NCBI GenBank assembly: GCA_033807775.1 | Contig: CM066315.1 | Location: 61,636,320-61,700,319, forward strand | Direction of reading: 5' to 3' | Source of the DNA: Saussurea involucrata | Taxonomy: Eukaryota; Streptophyta; Magnoliopsida; Asterales; Asteraceae | DNA length: 64,000 bases | Shown here: positions 46,414-54,377 of the stretch, piece after piece | Layout of the letters: each line of letters opens with the position of its first letter | Position numbering within the stretch: position 1 is the first letter of the stretch | Translations under genes and position numbers: made by a program | The notes under the pieces: generated by a model | The model's input: only the letters and a program-made list of their open reading frames with translations | Databases searched by the model: none | What the model was told of the DNA's origin: nothing

Positions 46414-47847
46414 ATGAACCAACCACCTGTGCTAATCAAAGATTCTGATTTTGAACGATGGAGAATTACGTTCATCGACTTTATTGCAGGTAGAGAAAAT
46501 GGAGAGAATATGATAAAATCATTCTCCGAAGGTCCAATGAGCAGAAATAAAATGGAGAATGATTTTACAGAAGAAGAGAAGAAAAGATTGAAAGCTGATA
46601 AGGAAGCTTCATCCAACTTGATCCTTGCACTTCCAAAACATATTAACAAAATCATTGACTGTTTCAAACACAATCCAATGCTTATGTGGAACGAATTATC
46701 TAAGCGAATGCATGGATCTGAAGTTGCCTTTACAAAGAGAAAGGAAGAAGGAAAGAAAGTTGAGAAAGAGGATTCGGAACAGAACCTGTCTGAAGCTGAA
46801 AAAGAAGATCTTAAGGAAAAGGTTATTGAGCTCACAAAGAAGCTGTCAGACATGGAAAAGTTGCTAAAAGAGGAAAGAGAAAAGTTCAGAAAAGTAAAAG
46901 CTGATCGTTTGAATGACAAGAAGTGTTATGCGAAGCAAATTCTTTCTCTTTCTCAGAAAGTTTCGGAACTAGAAAAGACTTTAAAATCTGAGAAGAAAGA
47001 AGATGAAGAAAAGAAAGTTCTTGAACTCAGATGCATAAAACTTTCTAAACAAAATTCAGACTTTGAGAAAGTTTTATTTCTTGAAAAGGAAAAATTAGAG
47101 AAGGAAAGAGTTGAGTTTGAAAATGAAAGGAAAATCTTTGAAGCAAAGAATGTGAAACTGTCAAAGAATATATCTGAGTTTCAAAAGGAATTAGATATAG
47201 AAAGTCAAGAGCTAGAAAAGATGAAGAAAGCTGACTTTCAAGCTAGGAGCGTTAAAGACGAATTCTCTGTTGAAAGGAAGATATTTCAGCAGGAAATACG
47301 TAAACTGACAAAGAATTTGGCTGTGTTATCGACTGATATCATGAAGGAGCAGATTGTTAAGTCTGATATTCAGAAGAAGCTTGCTTTTGTGACCAAGGAA
47401 CGAAATGACTTAGCTTTCAAAGTGAAGTCATTTAACAAATCCAAAAGCTATTCAGAATGTCCGATTCGTCCTTCTAATCTCTTTTATGATCACTCAGTGG
47501 ATAATTCTTCCAAGTCTCAATCTGCTGATCATCCTTCATATAAGAAAGTCAACATGCAATGGAGAGTGAAAGGTACGATTCCTCAAAAAGATGTACCAAA
47601 ATCATCTGTTCCCAACAAGAACACTAACCCGAAAGGTAAATCTTTTGCTAAACCTGGTTCATTATATTCCACAAATAATTTAACCAGGTTTGCACAAAAG
47701 AATATTTGCTGTTCTTATTGTGGAACTAATGATTTTGTTAAAAATAATGATGCACAATTTTGGTATGGCACTTATCATTTTCCTTCCTATAGAGCTCCGC
47801 TTAACAAGTCAGGACCCAAGACGCGTTGGGTACCCAAATCTACTTAA
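46414..47847 (+). CDS. gag: E Gag, intact (477 aa)
   Basis: ATG in the context AAGCAATCATGAACC. N-terminal copia Gag core: FERWRITFIDFIAGRE (residues about 11-26), LILALPKHINKIIDCF, MLMWNELSKRMHGS. Residues about 115-350 form a long Lys/Glu-rich coiled coil (KVIELTKKLSDMEKLLKEER, LELRCIKLSKQNSDFEKVLF). C-terminal part: MQWRVKGTI, ICCSYCGTNDFVKNNDAQFW, YGTYHFPS, TRWVPKST. No classical CCHC knuckle; CCSYC with downstream residues may be a variant metal site. It is the only gene of E and uninterrupted, so E could supply its own particle protein and borrow pol. TCTGTTTTTGCAG follows the stop. Confidence 0.88.
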   Translation: MNQPPVLIKDSDFERWRITFIDFIAGRENGENMIKSFSEGPMSRNKMENDFTEEEKKRLKADKEASSNLILALPKHINKIIDCFKHNPMLMWNELSKRMHGSEVAFTKRKEEGKKVEKEDSEQNLSEAEKEDLKEKVIELTKKLSDMEKLLKEEREKFRKVKADRLNDKKCYAKQILSLSQKVSELEKTLKSEKKEDEEKKVLELRCIKLSKQNSDFEKVLFLEKEKLEKERVEFENERKIFEAKNVKLSKNISEFQKELDIESQELEKMKKADFQARSVKDEFSVERKIFQQEIRKLTKNLAVLSTDIMKEQIVKSDIQKKLAFVTKERNDLAFKVKSFNKSKSYSECPIRPSNLFYDHSVDNSSKSQSADHPSYKKVNMQWRVKGTIPQKDVPKSSVPNKNTNPKGKSFAKPGSLYSTNNLTRFAQKNICCSYCGTNDFVKNNDAQFWYGTYHFPSYRAPLNKSGPKTRWVPKST

Positions 47848-50018
47848 TCTGTTTTTGCAGATTTAGAAGCAAAGCGTTGAACTCTCGGAAGAAGATGTAT
47901 ATGTGCATTTAACGTAATTGGTTTCTGAATACATCAGTTCAGGACCCGTGCTTCAACGTTATTGGCTTTTGAATATATCAGTTCAAAACCCGTGTTTCAA
48001 CGACTATGGCTTCTGAACAATTCAGTTCAGGACCCGAACTTCAATGGCTAAGACTTTTAAACAAATCAGTTTAGAACTCTTACTTATCAGGTTAAATCTT
48101 TTACCGCATGATCATACTTCTCAGGTGATATCCTTAACTGTCACATCTTTCTATTTCAAGGAACAAGTGGTAAAAGGTAACATTGTATTATACTTTGTTT
48201 CTACTGCTTTGAAAATTTGAATCTTTACAAATTTAATTCAACGAGATGAAATTTTCAATTTTCATTCAATGAATTAAATGTGTGCTAAAAGATGATTTTA
48301 CAAGTATTTTTGTATTATCTGAGTTACATTTGTTTCAACTTTTACCTCTGAAATAAATCGAAAGGTCAGCAAAACATGAATGAAATTATGCTGAATGCTC
48401 AAAAATATGGAAATCTGAACTTATATAGAATATAATGCTCAGAAAAGCCTAAATGTCAGAATGATGGATGGAAACGAAAATATGGGGGAAGCACTATGTT
48501 TTAGAACCAAGTGATTGAGATGCATCAAATTAACAAATAAAAATCATTTAGTTTGAAAGTTTGTGCCTGTGGCCTTTCTGGTTTGGGAGATTAAGTCCTA
48601 AGGGGTGCTCGACACCTAGTCCCTAAGGCCAACTGGTCTGGGATCGGCTGACCCAAATCCTTCTATATAACCAGATAGAAAGCCATGTTCTACTGGTACA
48701 AATGGGTTTACGATATATCGATGTGGCCTTTCTGGTTTGGGAAAGTAAGTTCTAAGGGGTGCTCGACACCTAGCACCTAAGGCCAACTGGTCTGGGATCC
48801 GCTGACCCAAATCCTGCTATAGAACCAGATAGAAAGCCATGTTTAACGGTGTATCTTATTCCTACTAAACTTTTTGATTTAAAGATGCCAATGAGCACAA
48901 AATCAAAAGATGTCAATGATGACAAAATCAAAAGATGCCAATAAGCACAAATGAAAAGATGCCAATGAGCACACATCTCTTGATACTTGGGGAAAATACA
49001 AAGTCGCAATAAACCTGTAAATTTGTGAAAATCCTGATTTGGACAAATAGTGTAAGTAGAGCAAAGTATTCTTATATGTTTTAGAATTGCATATGCTTGG
49101 TGCTAATCATATTTCGCATGCTAGCGCACCAAATAGATTTAATAAAGGGGTTGAAACTGAACATTTTTAACTTGATATGCAATGATGTCTTGTATTTGAA
49201 TCCAAACACATGCATTTGATTTCATTTGATTGAAAAATCTGTTAAATTTCATTAAGTTGAATTTCTTTTGTAAAGTTTTCAAATGATCAAATATTAGTAG
49301 TTATAAAGTGTAGTTCAATGAATTTTATCTTCCTTGTATCAATTCTTTTAAATCCGTTCTAAAATTTCAAATACTGTTCATTAATGAAATATATGCATAT
49401 TTTCAGGGGGAGAATACAACATGCTCCAGAATTCTTATTTTGAGGGGGAGCAAGGTTATTCTTTAAGGGGGAGATTGTTAGTGATAATCAGAGACGCGAC
49501 TGAAATTGAAGAAGGTTTTCGATGATCATGATGCTCAATTTCATCGATAAAGGGGGAGAAATGTTTATTTCAATTTCATGTCAAAGAGATTTCAAGAAGA
49601 TTCCGTCTCAAGATAGTAAAAGGGGGAGAGTTCTTCTTCAAGCGTTTAAGAGAAATCGATTGATCATCTTGTGATCTATTTTTCTTAAACTTGTGCTATA
49701 TGGTGAATATCCTTACTGAAGACTGAATTTCTCAAATCGAAGAAAGAAAAGGGGGAGAATTCTTCTAGAGTTTAGGAAAAATCGATTGATCATCTTGGTT
49801 TCTCAAGAAGATCTCTTTTTCTTAGATTTGCGCTACATTGTATCAAAATGCCTTGTGTGAAGAAACAAATTCTCCATATCAATGAAAGAAAATCTCCGTC
49901 TGAAGATTTTGTGACGATTTGACTTTGACAAGCCTTGATAAAGACCGAAGTTTTGAAGATTCAAGAAGCCGAAGACTGTTGTTCTCAAACGTTTAAATCT
50001 TGAATCCAAGGGGGAGAT
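47848..50018 (+). other. E 3' non-coding region: 44-nt repeats, 154-bp duplication, PPT array
   Basis: Four repeats spaced exactly 44 nt (47920, 47964, 48008, 48052), pattern GGCTTCTGAA...TTCAGGACCCG, related to the F array. PPT-like tracts near 49405, 49443, 49466, 49551, 49621, 49751 and the true PPT at 50009-50018. The tract at 49466 is followed by ATTGTTAGTG, a copy of the PPT/LTR junction. Near 48883-48972 a 25-nt word AGATGCCAATGAGCAC is repeated. No pol remains. Confidence 0.75.
48569..48842. repeat. 154-bp tandem duplication in E
   Basis: Copy one 48569-48722, copy two 48723-48842 (partial), both starting GTGGCCTTTCTGGTTTGGG and containing GGGGTGCTCGACACCTAG; a few substitutions between them. 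Confidence 0.9.
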
Positions 50019-50301
50019 TGTTAGGTCTAAATATCTCTTCAAGATATAATATTATTGTCAAAGTCAAAGTCAATGTATTAAGTCTTGTGAGAAAGTCAAA
50101 GTTGCTTATTTGCCTTATTTAGTCCTTAGGTATAAATAGCTTTTGTTTAGTCTAATCATGTAACTTTGAGAGAACATTCAGGGCAGAACTCACATCTTGT
50201 AATAGAGAGCCGACATAATACGATCAATACTTTCTCTCTCTACTCTCTCTCTATAGATCTTGTGTGGATTTCATGGTTGTTTGATCATTTTGGGAGTAAC
50301 A
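50019..50301 (+). repeat. E 3' LTR
   Basis: Like 39936-40212 with a 6-bp duplication of aaagtc and about three substitutions. TATAAATA at 50131-50138. An ORF opens inside it (50166) and reads through the TSD into the RT of A. Confidence 0.93.
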
Positions 50302-50306
50302 GAACT

Positions 50307-51662
50307 GTAACCCGCAACAAGGCTCGTCTTGTTGCTCAGGGATACAGACAAGAGAAAGGTATAGATTATGACGAAACATTTGCTCCAGTGGCAAGACTAG
50401 AAGCCATTCGTCTATTCTTAGCTTACGCAGTACACAGAGACTTCAAAGTTTATCAAATGGACGTTAAATCAGTGTCACACAATGGAAAGCTGAATGAAGA
50501 AGTCTACGTGGAACAACCTCCAGGATTCTCAGATCCTAAGCATCCAGGTTATGTCTATAAACTGGATAAGGCACTTTATGGCTTAAAGCAAGCTCCTCGT
50601 GCATGGTATGACACTCTCTCCTCTTATCTCCAAATCGAAAAATTTGAGCGAGGTAAAATCGATAAAACTCTATTTTTCAGGAAAGTAAAAGGTCATATTA
50701 TTCTTGTTCAAATATATGTCGATGATATTATATTTGGTTCCACTAACCCTGACCTTTGTACTCGTTTCGCTGAAAGAATGAAAGTAGAGTATAAAATGAG
50801 TATGATGGATGAGCTAACCTATTTCCTCGGTCTTCAAATCAAGCAGAGTGAAAAAGGAACCTTCATTCATAAAGGAAAATATGTTAAGGATATGCTGAAG
50901 AAATTTGATTTGACTCAGAGTTCAGCTATGAAAACCCCTATGGCACCACCGCTGACACTAAACAAGGATCCCTCTGGAAAACCTATTAATGTCACGATGT
51001 ACCGTGGGATGATCGGCTCTCTTCTGTATCTTACAGCTAGCCGACCTTATCTTATGTATGCAACCTGTTTGTGTGAACGATATCAAGCTGAACCTAAGGA
51101 ATCTCATTTGATCGCTGTAAAGCGAATCTTTCGTTACCTTAAGGGTACTCCTAACCTAGGTCTTTGGTATCCCAAAGACTCAGGGTTTGATCTAATCTCC
51201 TATTCAAATTGTGATTTTGCAGGTTGCAAATTGGATAGAAAAAGCACCACAAGAGGCTGTCAGCTCCTGGGTGGAAAGCTGGTGAGTTGGACAAGTAAGA
51301 AGCAAAACTCAGTGTCCACCTCAACAGCTGAAGCTGAGTATGTAGCCGCTGGAAGCTGTTGTTCTCTGGTCTTGTGGATGAGAAATCAACTACTGGACTA
51401 TGACCTTCAGCTCTCGAAAATTCCAACCTATTGCGACAGCACAAGTGCCATCGCTATAGCCAACAATCCAGTGCTACATTCAAAGACCAAACACATCGAA
51501 ATCAGGTATCATTTTATCAGAGATCATGTGATGAATGGTGATATAGAACTTCATTTTATCCCAACTGACTTTCAGTTAGCTGATCTTTTCACCAAACCTC
51601 TTGATGAGACAAGATTCAATTTTCTCATCAGCGAGCTTGGAATGCTGAACTTAGAAGAGTAA
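50307..51662 (+). pseudogene. pol: A pol, second part: reverse transcriptase and RNase H
   Basis: Continues the RT after element E: LVAQGYRQEKGIDYDETFAPVAR, then MDVKSVSHNGKLNEEVY, where B has SAFLNG, so the conserved AFLNG is lost. The catalytic YVDDIIFGS (about 50716-50742) is kept. RNase H has YSNCDFAGC where B has SDSD, so an active-site Asp is changed; STAEAEYVAA, CDSTSAIAI and ADLFTKPLDETRF are intact. The frame is open to the stop at 51660-51662. Neutral decay after loss of function is the likely reason for the changed residues. Confidence 0.9.
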
Positions 51663-52582
51663 AATCTTCAGTGGTTCACATTTGATCAGTGATAACAATG
51701 AACTTGTATAACCCTATTAATCATCTACTCTCTGAACAAAATTGATTCGCTGATATCAAGGTATGTTCTCTCTTACTCGCTGACTTTCGCCTATGAATGC
51801 AAGATTTCAAAACAAACTGTATCGCTGAATATCTCTTGCTTTCAGTGATACATTGAAATTTCTAAACCTATCACTGATATTTCTAATCAGTGCTTCATGT
51901 TTTCAAAATGTCCCTGAGCTTTCAAAATCCTCAGAGACATCCTAAAATATGAAAGGACTTTCGCCCGTTTCGTCTTCCTTGACCAATCAAATTCAAGGGA
52001 CGTGTTCGTGTCATCATGAAAAACTTTCCCGCTCATAGTTTTTCTCTCTCTACTCTCACTATATAAACCCATTCAAGTTTATATTTTTACCTTTACGCGA
52101 ACATCATCTCCTTCAAGCAAGAACACCTGTTGCATTTGAACTCTTTCTCTCCAGAAAACTGTTCATCCTCATCTTCAACATTAAAGGTTAATCTTCTTAT
52201 TATTTACCTTTCCAAACTTGTTTTGGATCTTATCCTTGTTTTTAAAAGATCAAACAAACGAACTTTCTTAAAATGAAATCATTTTCTTTTCATGATTTTA
52301 TGACCACAATCTGGAAACAGATTGTTCTTCGAGTTTGAAACAAAAATCTTAAACTTGCATCGTCATATGTTTTTCCAGAATCTCTTCTTTAAAAAGAAAC
52401 TGGAAAACAAATGTTCACTATGTTTTGTACTCTTTTTCAAAACAAGAAAAACCCTAATCTCCATTAAGACATCTTGTGTCTGAATGGAATGTGCAAAACC
52501 CAAAAACATCTTATTTTGGAAAATCTTTCCACATTAAGATTTTATTCTTTATCTTTCTTCATGTTTATATGTATAAACAGAA
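51663..52582 (+). promoter_or_regulatory. A spacer with putative internal promoter and 5' UTR intron
   Basis: TATATAAA at 52060-52067, 516 nt before the third-ORF ATG. An exon-like pyrimidine-rich stretch follows and ends TTAAAG/GTTAAT (donor at 52186/52187); the acceptor TGTATAAACAG ends at 52580, two bases before ATG. The putative intron (394 nt) is T-rich. The same layout occurs in B at 60551, 60684/60685 and 61065. A G-box CACGTG present in B is changed here (GACGTG). Confidence 0.5.
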
Positions 52583-53329
52583 ATGGCATCTACTGAAGCT
52601 CCTTCAACTCAGTCTCCTACTGCTCCTAAAAGAACTGAACTCACTCTAGCTCCTCAAGTTGGGTTCAAATTCGAGCAAATTAACTTTCAATGCAACAACC
52701 CTTATGCTCTCTTCAACTTCCCTCCGAGAAAGCAAATCACACACCTAGACGACGCTGTGAATTTTCTTAAGACCTGCCCTCTATCCACAGCTCTGACCGT
52801 CACACCTCCCGCAAACAGAAACCTACTCGCTCAGTTCTGGTATACTGCTAGAAGAGCTATGATCACCTCCACCAAAGACCCCAAAAAGGAAACCGAGGTC
52901 ATCCTTTTTGACACCATACATGGTACCTCCAAGATCACACCTGGTACTATTAGGTGTGCCCTAAACCTCCCTGCTGGCACAAAAGAAAAATGCTTTGTCC
53001 CTCTACCAAATCCCAAAAACCCAGCGGACAGAGAAGCACTCGTTGCATTCTTCGATGCAATGCAGTATGTGTGGGAAACAAGGAGAGACAAGCTCCTTGA
53101 GAAGAAACTAACCATGATCAAGAAATCAAAAATGCCCAGCGAGACGAATTTCATCTTCGCTCATCTGATAAGCTGCATGACAGCTAAGGTTGGTTCCACT
53201 GACCAAGCCTCCAAACCTCAGCAAGCTATGGGGTATTCACTGCTGAAGGGCCTACACATCGATTGGGCCAAAATAATCTTTGACGACATGATTCAGAGAG
53301 TCGAAGAAGCAAAGAGGCAAAGGACTGTT
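52583..53329 (+). pseudogene. A third ORF, N-terminal domain, cut by element B
   Basis: MASTEAPSTQSPTAPKRTEL start, then the same domain as in B: PPRKQITHLDDAVNFLKTC, FWYTARRAM, GTSKITPGTIRCALNLPAGT, KKSKMPSETNFIFAHLISCM, AMGYSLLKGLHIDWAKIIFD. 249 codons are open up to the LTR of B; the stop at 53333-53335 is made of LTR bases. In B the protein continues for at least 720 more residues, so this is a truncation. Function unknown. Confidence 0.8.
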
Positions 53330-54297
53330 TGTTGATCCAAACCCTCAGTGATTTGATAATGACCCTCTCTTATATACTTAGTGAAAATTGTAAGTAAACA
53401 ATATGTATCAGAGTTTCACTATCGCTGATAAGTACTACGATCTTACAGTACCGCTGATAGGAACTCTCGCTCTTTAAATTAAACATTCAGCGAACACTGT
53501 TCACCATTAATGCTCTGAGTCTGTTCAGTCATTATGATGATCGCTGATAAGTTAGTTGTTTACTTATGATCCCTGAAGACAAGTTTCACGTCAACAAAGG
53601 TTCTACGCTGAAGTCGAAGATCAAGCTCAAGAACCAGCGACAAGTCTCCTAATGAACTGATGCGGATCAGCGAAGACTCAGATTTGTCCACTCAACGTGA
53701 AGTATCAAGTACAAGACTTCAGCTATCGCTGAACTTTATCATTCGCTGAATAGAAAATGATAATCGCTGAATCAACGAAAGCTGATCATGAAGTCCTCCG
53801 TACAAAGTACTTTTGTCTTAACCTCCCTTGCACGACTCCGTACGAAATGTCAGAAAAGAACCTCCGAAAATCTGAAATCGTACAACCACTCTGATACTAC
53901 ACTGTTCATCCTTACGGCTACTAAGGTTGTCATCAAAAGTCAATGACATGCAACCAACCAGGTGATGACACGTGTAAAGTATATACTGACTTGCATTAAA
54001 TGCATGCAGTATATAAAGAGATGAACTCACTTCTTTTGAAGTAACTTGCTAACTCTGTACAAGTTCAAATCTCTTATCTCAGATAGGTTATTATTAGTAA
54101 TTTCCTTATCTCTCTTAGTGCAAGAAACCTTAGTGTTCCAACTTGTTTAGATTTAGGTTTATCCTTAATCTTGTTTCCGCAACAAGCTGTAAACTGTTAA
54201 TGATTTATCAATAAACAATTTAGAAAAGTAAAATCTGTGTGTTTGTATTCAACCCCCCCCCCCTTCTACAAACTTGTATAGGCCTTCGGGACCAACA
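53330..54297 (+). repeat. B 5' LTR (968 bp)
   Basis: TGTTGATCC start, GACCAACA end, TATATAAA at 54010-54017. Many TCAGCG/CGCTGA words. A C-run of 11 near 54253 is a possible length-variable site. Confidence 0.92.
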
Positions 54298-54299
54298 AG

Positions 54300-54311
54300 T
54301 GGTATCAGAGC
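54300..54311 (+). promoter_or_regulatory. B primer binding site, initiator Met-tRNA
   Basis: TGGTATCAGAGC, two bases after the LTR. Confidence 0.93.
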
Positions 54312-54377
54312 GGATTTGTTTAATCTCATAAACAAGATCTAATCTAAGATATTTCTCTTCCTTGCTATTATCTGAAA

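Larger units (their letters stand above)
39936..50301 (+). mobile_element. E: gag-only Sirevirus-like element inside A
   Basis: LTRs 39936-40212 (277 bp) and 50019-50301 (283 bp, one 6-bp duplication), TG...CA ends, TSD gaact (39931-39935, 50302-50306). PBS TGGTATCAGAGC (40215-40226) and PPT AAGGGGGAGAT (50009-50018). The only gene is an intact gag (46414-47847); no protease, integrase or RT. About 5.1 kb long once F is removed. Several PPT-like tracts in the 3' part fit Sirevirus ancestry. Intact gag and few LTR differences suggest recent activity by trans-complementation. Confidence 0.9.
34602..53329 (+). mobile_element. A: Sirevirus-like copia element, interrupted by E and B
   Basis: 5' LTR 34602-35558, then PBS, gag, pol and third ORF in the order of element C. 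E splits it at 39935/50302 (TSD gaact); after E the RT continues in place. The third ORF ends abruptly at 53329 where the 5' LTR of B starts. I read B as inserted into A, so the rest of A (third-ORF 3' part and 3' LTR) should lie right of the window. The other reading, that 53330-54297 is A's own 3' LTR shared with B, needs an unlikely deletion exactly up to an LTR start. A has many breaks. Confidence 0.8.

Noticed and set aside
46404..46919. Minus-strand ORF with Ser/Phe-rich sequence
   Set aside because: Exact antisense of the E Gag coiled coil.
53330..54297. LTR shared by two tandem elements (A-B)
   Set aside because: Possible, but it needs a deletion ending exactly at an LTR start; insertion of B in A explains the junction without it. 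Kept as the alternative in the findings.
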